64,000 nucleotides of DNA from Siphonodentalium dalli (GCA_032622095.1 CP136062.1:152018875-152082874); one strand, 5' to 3'. Counted from the stretch's first letter, positions 1 through 12,539 are shown. The notes: a model not told the origin generated them from the sequence alone. Numbers and translations are program-made.

Positions 1-262
1 GAATAGTGTGATGTACACCCATTGGGAACCTCAATTATGCAATGTGTCGTCTGCCAATCTGGGGATGTAGAGAAACTAAACTAAAAAGGAAATAGAATCT
101 ATGTGAAGAAGTTTCTATAGACATTTTATAATAAAGAAACTTTCCAGTGAAGATGAGGCCTATGGAATGAGGTCCATAGAGGGTGAATTTAGTGATGCTA
201 GCATGAATTCACCATCTGGGGACCTCATTCTGCAAATGACAGTCACACTAAACTCATGCTTG
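1..262 (+). mobile_element. Right end of a second copy of the large hAT-like element, cut by the window edge
   Basis: The stretch from about 150 to 262 matches the right terminus of the large element ending at 11094, in the same orientation. It has the same small stem (AATGAGG...CCTCATT, about 165-230), then TTCTGCAAATGACAG, then an end in GCTTG. Satellite sequence follows within about 75 bases, as it does after 11102. The left part lies outside the window, so length and target duplication cannot be checked. The first 90 bases show nothing I recognise. Confidence 0.5.
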
Positions 263-336
263 GTTGATTCCCATAACACCCCCAACCCCAATATATGCGC
301 ACCCATGACTGATCTGCTGGTAAGGATTTTTCACCA

Positions 337-2119
337 AGTGATGCACGTCTTGAAACCTCAACTTCCATATCACTTTACCCCAATACGTTGAATGACACGC
401 ACACATACCATTCAACCGCATGCATGCATATCTGATAAAAGTAAGGGTGATGGGTGAACTCAGCGGTGTTTGTCACAATAAATGAGTATCTGCTGTAAAT
501 GTGTGTAAAGATACACGTCTTGAAATCTCAACTTCCCTATCACATTACCACAAATATGTGTAATAACGCGCACAAATAATATTGAACCGCATAATGCATA
601 TATGGTAAAAGTAAGGGTGAACTCAACACTGTTTGTCACAATATATCAGTATCTTGTGTGTGAATGCATGTAAAGTTACACGTTTATAAATCTCAACTTC
701 CATATTACTTTACCCCAAATATATGTGCAATGTAAAAGTAAGGGTGAACTCAGCGATGTTTGTCACAAGAAATCAGTATATTTGCTGTACATGTATGTAA
801 AGTTACAAGTCTTGAAATCTCAACTTCCCTATCACTTTACCCGAAATATGTGCAATAACACGCACACATAATATTGAAATTGTGCATGCATATAAGGTAA
901 AAGTAATTGTGAACTCAGCATTGTTTGTCACAAGAAATCAGTATCTTGTGTGTGCACGCATGCAAAGTTACAGGTCTATAAATCTCAACGTCCTTATCGC
1001 TTTACCCCAATATTTGCATTTTTAAACACGCACATAATACTGAACTCTGTGCATGCATATAATTATATGGTAAAGGTATTGTTGAACTCGGCGGTGTTTG
1101 TCACAAGAGATCACCATCTTTGCTGTACATGTATACATATGTAAAGTTACACGCCTTGAAATCTCAACATCCTTATCACTTTACCCCAATATGTGCAATA
1201 ACACGAACAAATAATATTGAACCACATGTATGCATACATGGTAAAAGTAAGGGTCAACACAGCATTGTTTGTCACAATAAATCAGTATCTTGTGTGTGCA
1301 TGCATGTAAAGTTACACGTTTATAAATCTCAACTTCCCTATTACTTTACCCCAAATATTGAACTATAAGCATGCATATTTATAGGGTAAAAGTAATGGTG
1401 AACTCAGCGGTGTTTGTCACAAGAAATCAGTATATTTGCTGTATATGTATGTAAAGTTACAAGTCTTGAAATCTCAACTTCCCTATCACTTTACCCGAAA
1501 TATGTGCAATAACACGCACGCATAATATTGAAATTGTGCATGCATATAAGGTAAAAATAAGGGTGAACTCAGCATTGTTTGTCACAATAAATCAGTATAT
1601 TGTGTGTGCATGCATGCAAAGTTACACGTCTATAAATCTCAACGTCCTTATCGCTTTACCCCAATATTTGCATTTTTAAACACGCACATAATACTGAACT
1701 CTGTGCATGCATATACTTATATGGTAAAGGTATTGTTGAACTCAGCGGTGTTTGTCACAAGAGATCACCATCTTTGCTGTACATGTATACATATGTAAAG
1801 TTACACGCCTTGAAATCTCAACTTCCTTATCACTTTACCCCAATATGTGCAATAACACGCACAAATAATATTGAACAGCATGCATGCAGATAAGGTAACA
1901 ACAGTAAGCCTATTAAGGGTGAACTCAACATTGTTTGTTCCAAGAAATCAGTATCTCGGGTGTGCGTGCATCTTACACTCAGATTCATAGCCGTACACTA
2001 TTTGTATGTGGGTCTGTATTTATCTTAGACTGGTAAAGATACGCGTCCTGCTATCTCAACTTCCTTATTACCGTTATCACAATACATCCAATGTCACTCA
2101 CACACATGAAATACATAGT
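337..2119 (+). repeat. Satellite array with 4-monomer, 654 bp higher-order repeat
   Basis: Monomers start with G(T/C)AAAGTTACA at 505, 670, 797, 962, 1141, 1306, 1451, 1616 and 1795, plus diverged units near 337 and 2034. Spacings from 797 on are 165, 179, 165, 145, 165 and 179. Monomers 797/1451, 962/1616 and 1141/1795 are each 654 bases apart and nearly identical, while neighbouring monomers differ. This is a higher-order repeat of four monomers. Each monomer contains TTTGTCACAA followed by GAAATCAGTAT. Short reading frames here simply repeat every 654 bases and are not genes. Confidence 0.9.
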
Positions 2120-2127
2120 CGTGTGGA
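2120..2127. repeat. Left target-site duplication of the large element
   Basis: CGTGTGGA stands directly before the element end CAAGCCT. It matches CCTGCGGA at 11095-11102 at 6 of 8 positions. Uninterrupted satellite copies near 11520 and 12018 carry the site once, as CGTGTGGATGTCTGA, which fixes the insertion point. Confidence 0.7.
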
Positions 2128-3084
2128 CAAGCCTACAAACAGTATGTCTGTCATTTGCAGAATGTGTTTCACAGAAGGCGGGCTAGCATCACCAAATCCA
2201 CACTAAGGGAACCCCATTCTGCTTGTCCGGCCGCCAGGTCACGGATGCGTGTTTTAGCGTATAAAGTTTTTTTCTCTGCGGATTTTGTAAATTCAGGGAT
2301 CCGACATCAAGATTTTATCGACTGGCCATCTGTCAGCCTTGAGCAATTTTTTTATAGCGCCCTAAAAAGTATACAACCCCCCTCAATTTTTTCCCAGACG
2401 TAAAACCACAGTTACTTGGAATTTGTTGCAAATTCACATGACTAATCTGGTACAATGTATACAAATGTATATATTTTCATGAAGCTAAGACATAATGACA
2501 CTATTTTGGGCCAAAATTGAAACTCACCATCCAAGATGGCCACCAAAATGGCCGCCGGAAGTTGAAAATATGACATTTTTTCACAAATATCTTCTAGATC
2601 AGTTCATGCTGTTTGGAACTGGTTGAGTAATATGACTTTATTTTGTATATTAACTGATCATTGGAGCAATTAAATATGCAATTATTGGGGTCCTATCCGC
2701 TTGTGATACCTCAAAAATTCGATTTTACAGAACGTGGTATAAAATTTCACAAAAAATCACAACTGGGATTCTAGTCATAATTCAACAAGAAATGAACAGA
2801 AGGTTGCAATTAAGTGAGGCATACCATTACCTATGAATATTCCAACTCACTGGAACCAAAATTCTTACTTTGGCTCAAAATGGCAGCCAAAATATGGAAA
2901 ATGGTAAATATTGCCCTAGGGTGTCCTGCAATCGCTTACAAGTTGTGGTTGATGTACAGAATTGGCTATTATGCCTTCTATACATTGAATACTAACATGT
3001 CTGCTGTACCGTGGTTAATTGTTACTGTTGTCACCACTGACATCACCAAAAATATTGGACTTTTCTCTCAAAAACTTCACTTTA

Positions 3085-3270
3085 TGGACAGTCACTCCAT
3101 GCATACCGATTCACCACAAACCTGACCATGACCTCTCCCTGTATACCTATACATCTCACTATGGACAACACACTCATAACAATATAGTCACTCATTGTAT
3201 ACATATTCACATCATTCATGACATACACTAACTCCATGTATACCTATTCACCTCACCTATGATCATAGAG
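3085..3270 (+). repeat. Short minisatellite related to the one at the window's right end
   Basis: Units of the type ATATAGTCACTC...TGTATAC...ATTCACCTCA repeat about four times. The stretch is nearly the same, unit by unit, as 63805-64000, including the closing CGTATGATCATAGAGTA-like phrase. It is therefore a copy of the same larger repeat and not an independent array. The block that follows it (3272-3560) reappears inverted at 61330-61640. Confidence 0.8.
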
Positions 3271-3595
3271 TAACCCCCTGGCTACCATCTTGGCATCCAT
3301 CCTGTATCCAGTTGATATTGGTTTATCATAATGGACCAGAAGAGCCACATATTATGGTTCATCTCAGTACCGTCTCAAAGTTCTGCCCATTTCCTTTCAA
3401 TAATATGGCCAGAATCACAAAAGAGGTTCTCCGCAAAATTCGATACTTTAAAATGAATTTGTCATGCCCCATACGGAACTGGGACAACTGTAATAGAACA
3501 TTTATTAGTTGTCAGTTAATTAACTAACACGTATAATAACCAAGTGAGTGATAATTTGCTACCTTTTCGGATAACGCAGAGAATAATGTTATATA

Positions 3596-3810
3596 TATAA
3601 CTAGAAGGTGACCCGACTTCGTCCGGGGTTTGACTTTGAATTGTCTATTTTGAAGGCCAAGGTCAAGTGGGGTCACGATTTGACCCGTCCAAAACACTGC
3701 CCGAACAAAAGTACCCGTCGAAATCCATCCGGTTTTACCCGATTTGACCTTTTAACCCGATTTGATTTCCACTCAAGTATATAAACGCGCCTCATATACA
3801 CACGCTCATT
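3596..3810. repeat. Inserted segment beginning ACTAGAAGGTGACCCGAC, possibly a retroelement end
   Basis: This piece has no counterpart in the right arm. It opens with a phrase resembling the reverse complement of 51600-51630 (CCGGGCTAATCAGCTAGT) and is rich in TTTGACC/GACCTT motifs, like 51300-51560. I read both as fragments of one repeat family whose type I cannot name. Confidence 0.4.
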
Positions 3811-4984
3811 AATTATCAAGTTTCAACGTAAAGATAAATTACCATCGGTGCCCGAGATATCGCCAAGACGTCTGAAACAGTCAAATGCATCGGCCGGTTA
3901 ATAGTGCAGCGGCCAAACGCCAAAAGTGGTCGGGTACCCCTACCCACGGTAGAACAAGTTAAAACCAACTTTTTTTTAAGGTGAAATATATACTGTTGAC
4001 GAAAATGATAGTGAAAAATAACGGAATTGGTGGTGGCTATTCTCAAATCGACGATGAACGATACCCACCAGTGACTTTTCCAGAAATTAACGATTTTGGT
4101 AAAGTGAGCCCTGCGGCTTAGTCCTAAGTTATTTGCCCATATTGTTGGTGTTAAAATTACTACAGCATACCATATCTGTACCTGATATGAAAAAAGTGTT
4201 GGTTAATTTAGATTTTCCTTCCATTTGGAGCCAAAACATTTATTTTTTGTTGAAAAATCGCTCTTTTTCACAAAAATAATATTTTTCAAACATTATAATT
4301 CAAACGGATATTGCAATAATACTGAAATATTCAGTCCATATGGTGTAGTAGTTATCTGACAAGCATACGAAGAAAGAAGTGAACAGAAATTTTGAATGGT
4401 TTGCGATATATTGGATTTTAGCTACCCCTCCCCCAAACACGTTTTTGGTAGAAAAAATACATATTTTTGATAACGACATTACAAACATTTTCTAATTGAT
4501 CTGAATGGGACCCAATATGAATCTTGTACTGAAAGTTTTGTCCAGAGATACCGTTTAATTGATTACAGATGTGTTCAGGCTTTCAGACCTCCCAGTTACA
4601 ACAACAACAATTATTTTATTGATAACAGGTAATTTAGCATGCATTAACATCGATGTTAAGTACTAAAACCTTTGTTATAAACAACACGTGACCAACTATA
4701 TAATTCATATGGCTCAGTAGTTATCTGGACATCACAAGTAGAAAGAATTTGACAGAAATTGTGAACGGTTTTCCAGATATTGGAATTAGGTACCGCTCCC
4801 CCGGACGCGATTTGGTAGAACAAATGCATATTTATGATAACAACACAGACCTGTCTAAATGATTCTAATGGGCATCTAATCATAATTCGTGTGATGAAAA
4901 CGTGATCAGTAGACACCGCGAGCGTGGTTATAGATGTCCTCAGGTTTCCAAACCCCCAGTTACAACAACAACAAAACATTTTAT

Positions 4985-7960
4985 TTATAACATGTAAATT
5001 TATATTAACACATATCGACTTTGAGGGACTAAAGTATTTATTCTAAACGACACATAATATAGACTAACATAATCATATAGAACAAAATCATTGTTGCTTC
5101 CATAGTGATTATTAGAGTCCCTCTAAATCGACCAAATTATAGAAACAATGGATATTGTATTTTATATCTCATAAACTAGTTTGACCAAGGTGGAAGCGTT
5201 AGTTCAAATATGTTCTATGTTTTGAGCCCCCACCCCCCCCCCCCCCCCTTGCCCTATTAGAAGTCACACCACGAACTGAAAGAATATGATCTCAATATTA
5301 AGAATCATGTAACTACAAGGACAGTTACATAAGGAAATACACAATGTTTATGGATGGGTTTGTTCCCGAAATAGTGTGGCACTTTACAAAACGAGGCTGC
5401 GTGGCAAATATGAAGGGCGAATTTTCAATTTTTTCGAGAACACTCTACCCGATTTAAAGACTTGAACACAATACGAAATGAAGCTATGTGCTCTCTATAT
5501 TAAATGAGAGTGTGATTGGAATGTAGTACTATCAGAGAATACATAATTTGTATGGGTGGGTTATGCCTGTGTCGCTTTACACAAAGTGGCTGGTAAATAA
5601 GAAAGACGAATTTGCTATGTTTTGATTACCCCCCCCCCCTACACCATTGGAATGTTAAAGTTGAACAAATCACGAACTGAAATGGTTGCTGTAAATATTG
5701 ACTGAGGATCTTGGCAAAGTATATTAATATCGGGACATACATAATATTGATGGATGGGTTGGTTGGTTGGTTCCCGAAATCCTTTAGAACTTTACAAAAA
5801 TCGGATGGCAAACGCCAAAGGCGATATTTTTTGTTTTGTGGGACCCCTTTATAAGCCCATTTAAACTCTTGAACACACCATGCCCCGAATATATATGCTT
5901 TTATTATTAACTCACAGTGTGAACGAAAGGTAGTGCTATCAGGGAATATACAATTTATATGGGTAGTTTGGTTCCCAAAATCCTTGGGTACTTTACAAAA
6001 GGCGGCTGGCAAATGCCAAAGCTGAATATTTTCATTGAGCACCCTACCCCATTTAAAGTCTTAAACACACCAATGGATGGATTTGTTCTCAACATTAACT
6101 GATGTGTGGACACATGGTAGGTAATTCAGGAAATATACATCTTCAGTGGGTGGGTTGGTTTCCGAATGTCTGGGACACTTTACAAAAAGTGGCTAGCAAA
6201 GAGAAAGGCGAATTCTCACTGTTCTGGGTATCCATAACCCTTCTAAACTCTTTAGCACACATTGAGCCGAATCAATATTCTCTCAATATTAACTGAGTGT
6301 GCGAAATGTGATTATTGTTTTTTGAGGTCACACGACCCCATTTGAAGTCTTGAACACACAATGAACCGAAAGGATATGCTCCCAATATTAACTGAGTGTG
6401 AAGAGAAATGGACGCTATATCAAGAGTATAGTATATCAGGTCTTGAATGTCTGGGTCACTTTACAAAAAGCTGTTGGTGAAAGAGAAAGGCGAATACTCA
6501 CTGTTTGGGGGGACCCCATTAACCCATTTAATATCTTGATCACAGCATGAACTGACGTTATATTCTCTCATACTTAGCTTAGTGTGTGATAGAAAGGTAT
6601 TGCTATCATAGAATTATTAATTGATATGGGTGATTTGGTTCCCCCGATATCCTGGAACACTTTACAAAAAGCGGCTGGTAAACACGAAAGGCGAATTTTC
6701 TATGTTTTGGGGACCCCACTATCCCACTTGAAGTCTTAAACAAATGATATGCTCTCAATGTTAACTGAAGTTGTGGGCAAATGGGAGTATTATCTGGAAA
6801 TACGAATCTGTTATGGATGAGATGGTTCTCGAAAGCGGCCGGCAAACGAAAGGGCTAAATTTCACTGTCTTAGGGGACTCCAATCCCTATTTGAAGTCTT
6901 GAACACACCACTAGCTCAAGGCATATGCTATCAATATCACCCGAGATTGTGGCCGAATGGCTGTTCTGTCAGAAAAGATGCAACGCTCTCGCGAGCCCAC
7001 CGTTCGCGAGAACACCGTGGCACCTTACACAAAGCAGATGACAAACGATGAAGGCGAATTTTAAGGGACCCCTACCCCATGTAAACCATTGAACATACCA
7101 CGAACTGAATGGATGTGCCCTCAAGGTCAAACGACGATCAAGAAATACACAATTGTTAAAGATGGGTTGGTACCCGACAGTCAGGGACACTTTACAAAAA
7201 GCGACTGGACAATAAATAATGCGATTTTTCAATGTGTGTATTAGCCCCTTCCCACTTTGAAGACTAGAACTGGAACGATATCATCATTGACTGAGTGTAT
7301 GGACAATGGGGAGTTAGTTGTACAAGGATGTATGTACACAATGTAAATAGATGGATTGGGTTCAGAAAGCATGAGCACTTAACGAAAAGTGGCTGGAAAA
7401 TAAGAAAGGCAAAATTTTGAGGACCCCTACTTTATTTGAAGTCTTGGAAGACACCACATGGTGACATGATATTACCCCAATATTAACTGAGGGCTTGACA
7501 AACGGTTAGTTTTTATCAGGATATACATATGTGTTGGTTCCCGAAAATTTGTACCATGTGGCACTCCACAACAAGTGGCTGACAAATTTTCACTGCTTTA
7601 TGTACCCCTACCCTATTTGAAGTCTTGAACACATCATGTACTGAAGGGATTATGATTTCAATATCAACATATATTATGGCCGAAACTATGCGATATATAA
7701 GGCTGTATTGGTTTCCGACAGCATGTGACACTTTACAAAAAGCGGCTGGCAAATAACAAAAATGCAATTTTAACTGTTTATGTGACACATACGCTATTTT
7801 AAATCATGAAAACACCACAAACTCGAGGGACATGGTCCCAGTTTATACGATATCCAAGGTTGTATTGGTTTCCGACAGCATGTGACACTTTACAAAAAGC
7901 GGCTGGCAAATAACAAAAATTCAACTTTAACTGTTTATGTGACTATTACGCTAGTTTAAG
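4985..7960. repeat. Internal satellite, about 14 diverged units averaging about 190 bp
   Basis: A core CACTTTACAAAAAGCGGCTGG recurs near 5382, 5574, 5790, 5990, 6178, 6459, 6659, 6832, 7022, 7190, 7378, 7562, 7731 and 7887. It is followed each time by a GAAAGGCGAATTTT-like phrase, a C-rich phrase, GAAGTCTTGAACACACCA and AATATTAACTGAGTGT. Spacing is 155-280. The last two full units (about 7680-7840 and 7850-8000) are the most alike, suggesting recent local duplication. Minus-strand frames give recurring LPAAFCKV-like peptides, a result of the repeat rather than a protein. Confidence 0.85.
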
Positions 7961-8079
7961 TCATGAAAACACCACGAACTCGATGGACATGCTCCCAGTT
8001 TTAACTGAGTCTGTGGACATAGGGTAGTTCTATCAGGAGGTAAACAATTTATCTGGGAGAGAGAGAATGTATGGGGAAA

Positions 8080-8165
8080 GTTAGGACGTAATCCAGTTGG
8101 AGCTAATTGGATACAATGATATACACGTAGTTTCGTTGGAGCTGATTGGACACAATGATACACAG
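8080..8165 (+). repeat. Two-copy tandem repeat inside the large element
   Basis: GTTGGAGCTAATTGGATACA and GTTGGAGCTGATTGGACACA lie about 45 bases apart, each followed by ATGATA(T)ACAC. The stretch from 8165 to 8617 holds no recognisable gene or repeat. Confidence 0.6.
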
Positions 8166-8617
8166 ATAATGTTGTTTGCGTCATTGATATGTCCGTCGTC
8201 GTGAGATTACAGCTAGACGATCTGGTGGGGGTAAATTTCGCGCTCAGCAGGGTTTCTATGCTTTTCACGAAGTTTTAACAAATGACAGCGTTGTTGAAAT
8301 CGCTTTGTTTTCGAGATAAATGTTTGAACCCCGTCAATTATTTTAATATTTTCGCGATGACTGAGTTGCTGTGTTCCACACAAAAGAGTATTTCTGATAA
8401 AAATGACATTCAGTATGGCGCATAGAAGTTCAGTCCTAGGACCACTGTATTCAGGACATTCCTATAATTAATGATATGCTGTTTCTATTTTGCCACAACG
8501 ACAGAGAGGGGACGTTTTGATGTGATTACTCAATAGGTCATAGTTCAAACTACTGCATTTCAATCTTAAGCGAGAATGGAGTACTTGTGATATGCGACAC
8601 TTACTGTATGTAATAGC

Positions 8618-11094
8618 AAATAAAATTGGTTGTTGTTGTTGCAATTTGGGGTCTGGAAGCCCGAACACGTCTTTAATCACTTAAGCAATGTCCCCGGGCT
8701 CAATTTTCAGCAAACAAATTATGTTGGGTCCCATTATAATCAATTGGGAAATTTGGTAAAGTTCTGAACAAAAATATGTAATTTTTCGACCAAAAACATG
8801 TTTGGGGAGGGGTAGCTAAAATCCATTATTTCGCAAATCGTTCAAATTTTCTGTTATCTTCTTTCTGCATATGCTTGGCAGATAACTGCTTCACCATAAG
8901 GATTAAATATTTCGGCATTATAGCAATATCCACGTGAATGATAATGTTAGAACAATAATATTTTTGTGAAAAAGTGCGATTTTTCAACAAAAAATAAATG
9001 TTTCGGCTCCAAATGGCAGGAAAATCTAAATTAACGAACACTTTTTTCATATCAGTTAGAGGTATGGTATGATATAGTAATTTTAACGTCAACAATATTG
9101 GCAAATAGGTTAGGACATAGCCACAGGGCTCACTTTACCAAAATCGTTAATTTCTGGAAAAAGTCACTGGTGGGTATCGCTCATCGTCGATTTGACAATA
9201 GCCACCACCAATTCCGTTATTTTCACTATCATTTTCTTCAAAAGTATATATTTCTCCTTAAAAAAAAGTTGGTTTTATCTTGTTCTACCGTGGGTAGGGG
9301 TATCTCGAAAACTAGAGCTCTTTTTCGATTTGGCCGCTGCACTATAAGCGTTAACGTGATCTAACGTTATGAACTCTAACGACGTCATAGAAGTTACGCA
9401 TTGTTTTTATCCTGATGGAAGATAGTACCACTTCTTCTTGATAATTGAGGCAGATAACTAAAACGGATACATACGCATTATATATCGTTGGAAAGAGGAA
9501 ACACGAAATATTCTCACAGTGTCATTATTATGACTGGCATTTAATTATTCGCGCTGTTTCGAATCGATTTGTAAGCACCGAACTCAAATGAAAGTCCCGT
9601 AACACAGCGTAAAAACAGATTTGACCTCGACACGTGAAAAGTTGACTGAAAATCAATATGCCTATGCCACCCCCGGCCGAAAATACCCCCACATACCAAG
9701 TTTCATCGAAATCGGGTCGGTCGTTTTCGAGTTCATCGCGAACACACACACAGACCACACACAGACCACACACAGACAGATCTTCCAAAATATATAATAG
9801 ATGTTATAATGATATATGTAAAAAAAAAAACATATTACCAATTTGGTTGCCATTTTGGAAGCCATCTTCACCAATTTGGTCTATAAACACCGTAGTGTGA
9901 CACATTTAAGATATACCAATACAATAAACACATTTCAATCCAAAGATAGTTACATTTTACTAGAAAAAATGGTCCAAACCTGAAAAGTGAATTTTTGCCG
10001 ATATTTATGTCAAGTTTTTGAGAGAAAAGTCCAACATTTTTGGTGATGTCAGTGGTGACAACGGTAACAATTAACTATGGTACAGCAGACACATGTTAGT
10101 ATTCAATGTATAGAAGGCATAATAGCCAATTATGTACATCAACCACAACTTGTAAGTGATTGCAGGACACCCTAGGGCAATATTTACCATTTTCCATATT
10201 TTGGCAGCTATATTGAGCCAAAGTAAGAATTTTGGTGCCAGTGAGTTGGAATATTCATAGGTAATGGTATGCCTCACTTAATTGCAACCTTCTGTTCATT
10301 TCTTGTTGAAATATGACTAGAATCCCAGTTGTGATTTTTTGTGAAATGTTATACCGCGTTCTGTAAAATCGAATTTTTGAGGGATCACAAGCGGATAGGA
10401 CCCCAATAATTGCATATTTAATTGCTCAAATGATCAGTTAATATACAAAATACAAAATAAAGTCATATTACTCAACCAGTTCCAAACAGCATGAACTGAT
10501 CTAGAAAATATTTGTGAAAAAATGTCATATTTTCAACTTCCGGCGGCCATTTTGGTGGCCATCTTGGATGGTGAGTTTCAATTTTGGCCCAAAATAGTGT
10601 CATTATGTCTTAGCTTCATGAAAATATATACATTTGTATACATTTTACTAGATTAGTCATGTGAATTTGCAACAAATTCCAAGTAACTGTGGTTTTACGT
10701 CTGGGAAAACATGGGGGGGGGGGGTATACTTTTTAGGGCGCTATAAAATAAACTGCTCAAGGCTGACAGATGGCCAGTCGAGAAAATCTTGATGTCGGAT
10801 ACCTGAATTTACAAAATCCGCAGAGAAAAAAACTTTATACGCGAAAACACGCATTCGTGAATTTCGGGGGTTTGGCGACCGGACAGGGGATATAGAAACT
10901 TCCCATGCAGAAGGGAAAAAGTAAATAAAAACAATGTTAATTTGAGACTAGATACTTCCCAGAATATGAGGCCTAAGCATAATGAGGCCCCAGAGGGTGA
11001 TTTAGGTGATGCTAGCCCGCTATATATTGCATCACTAAATTTAACCTCTGGGGACCTCATTCTGCAAATGACAGACACGCTATTTGCAGGCTTG
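8618..11094 (-). repeat. Right inverted-repeat arm
   Basis: Reverse complement of the left arm in blocks: 8618-8840 with 4400-4628, 8940-9340 with 3830-4260, and 10060-11094 with 2128-3075. The part at 9840-10060 matches 61100-61325 inverted, so the right arm keeps sequence the left arm has lost. The last 120 bases contain a small imperfect hairpin (10980-11072). Confidence 0.75.
9570..9800 (+). repeat. Probable non-LTR retrotransposon 3' tail with CACA/CAGA microsatellite
   Basis: The phrase TTTCATCGAAATCGG, then TCGTTTTCGAGTTCATCGCG, then a run of (CACACACAGAC) units, is the kind of conserved tail with microsatellite end seen on RTE-like LINE insertions in invertebrates (recalled, not searched). 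It is present only in the right arm, so it arrived after the arms formed or was lost from the left. Confidence 0.4.
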
Positions 11095-11102
11095 CCTGCG
11101 GA
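11095..11102. repeat. Right target-site duplication of the large element
   Basis: CCTGCGGA follows the element end AGGCTTG and matches CGTGTGGA at 2120-2127 at 6 of 8 bases. Satellite sequence resumes at once with TGTCGGAGAAGTCTCGATG. Confidence 0.65.
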
Positions 11103-12170
11103 TGTCGGAGAAGTCTCGATGAACCGGTTTGTTACGAGAAATCAGTATCTTGTGCCATTCTTGGTTGTGTAAATCGAATTGAAGAATAAGCATCGTATTA
11201 GGTATATGTATTGCAAATTGGAGATATTTTAGGTCAAATTCGGGCAAGTTGAATAGTATTTTAGGGGAGAATTGTGGCAAATAACAGTATTTTTCACATT
11301 TATGCCCGAATTATACATATTTAAGGTTAACTTGAATCTATTTTGTAATATTTATATACAAGGTATATTCTACAAACACTGTTACAACCATGAGTATATT
11401 AGGTAACAAAAAATCGGGCAAAAAGTCTCAGCCCCCCCACCCCCCCTAAGATTCGACTTCCCTTTTATCGTTACCACAATACATCCAACGCCACACACAC
11501 ACAGATAAAAATACATAGCCGTGTGGATGTCTGAGAAGTCTCGATGAACCGGTTTGTCACGAGAAATCAGTATCTTGTGGCATTCTTGGTTGTGTAAATC
11601 GAGTTATCGAGCTCTGTTGAAGAATAATTTAGCATCGTATTAGGTGTCCCGTGTCTATATATTGAAAATTTGAGATATTTTAGGTCAAATTCGGGCAATT
11701 TTCGGCCAAATTGAATGATATTTCAAGGGGGAATCATGGCAAATTACAGTTTTTATCACATTTCTGCCAGAAATATACATACGTAAGGTTAATTTGAATC
11801 TATTCTGTTATATTATGTGTATATACAAGGTATATTCTACAAACACTGTTACAATTAACCATGATTATATATATCAGGTAAAAAAAAATCGGCCCCCCCC
11901 CCCCCCTAAAAATTCGACCGCCGGCTATGGGTAAATATACGCGTCCTGCTATCTCAAATTCCTTTTACCTTTACCACAATACATCCAATGCCACACACAC
12001 AGATGAAATATATAGCCGTGTGGATGTCTGATAAGTCTCGATGAACCGGTTTGTCACGAGAAATCAGTATCTTGTGGCATTCTTGGTTGTGTAAATCGAG
12101 TTATCGAGCTCTGTTGAAGAATAAGCATCTTATTAGGTGTTACGTCCCGTGTCTATATATTGCTCCCTGA
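11103..12170 (+). repeat. Right part of the satellite array, with inserted poly(C)-ended element
   Basis: Three successive units start with GAAGTCTCGATGAACCGG near 11109, 11534 and 12031, each followed by GAAATCAGTATCTTGTG, the phrase that also marks the monomers at 337-2119. The first two units are longer (425 and 497 bases) because each contains a copy of a roughly 220 bp insert (11215-11450 and 11670-11930). That insert starts GAGATATTTTAGGTCAAATT and ends in a C run then TTCGAC. The same insert occurs alone at 33543-33789. Confidence 0.8.
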
Positions 12171-12539
12171 TTATTGCCACTTCACTGTTTTCTATGGACA
12201 AATTACACCATATGATATTGATATGGCCCCAAGACGATAAAAATCGATAACTTTGTGGGTATTAACCGTCAGTTCTGACAACCAACACAACGACTCGGAA
12301 GAAACACTCATCAGGGAAATATTCAAACTACAATGCAGAGTTCAGTCCCCTGATACGACGGACTTAACACTGCCACCATCTGTACTGAGTGTGTGGACAT
12401 CACTCATTTTTAGCTCAACTTTCCGTGTGTGCGTGTGTGAGAGAGGTGTGACGGCGTGTGTGAGGGTGTGTGTGTGCGTGGAGACGGGCTACAGGTCGTA
12501 CCTTTGGTCGGGTCATTATGAAATTTGTCATGGCTGTTG

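Larger units (their letters stand above)
2128..4630 (+). repeat. Left inverted-repeat arm
   Basis: Matches the reverse complement of 8618-11094 in blocks. One block spans 2150-2200; another, 2250-3060, includes paired ATGGCCGCC/CCATCTTGG-like motifs; 3830-4260 and 4400-4628 follow, ending at the GTTACAACAACAACAA stretch. Between the blocks the left arm alone carries a short minisatellite (3085-3270), a unique-looking block (3272-3560) and a stretch starting ACTAGAAGGTGACCCGAC (3601). A second partial copy of the inner end occurs at 4690-4980. No protein family could be recognised in the short reading frames. Confidence 0.75.
2128..11094. mobile_element. About 9.0 kb hAT-like composite element with long inverted-repeat arms
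   Basis: Ends are CAAGCCTACAAAC (2128) and its near-complement GTTTGCAGGCTTG-like end at 11094, continued inwards by GTCTGTCATTTGCAGAA (2146) and TTCTGCAAATGACAGAC (ends 11076). The arms (2128-4630 and 8618-11094) are inverted copies of each other, interrupted by unrelated insertions. The interior (4631-8617) is a satellite. An 8 bp target duplication and CA...TG ends fit the hAT superfamily, but no transposase is visible, so it would be non-autonomous. Satellite sequence on both sides joins cleanly when the element is removed. A foldback element of another superfamily is the main alternative. Confidence 0.7.

Noticed and set aside
337-2119. Possible gene family from near-identical 64-codon frames at 950 and 1604
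   Set aside because: The frames are exactly one higher-order satellite unit (654 bases) apart and start within the satellite.
5626-6042. 138-codon minus-strand frame with repeated PAAFCKV-like segments
   Set aside because: It lies in the 190 bp satellite. The peptide repeats because the DNA does, and other units have stops in the same frame.
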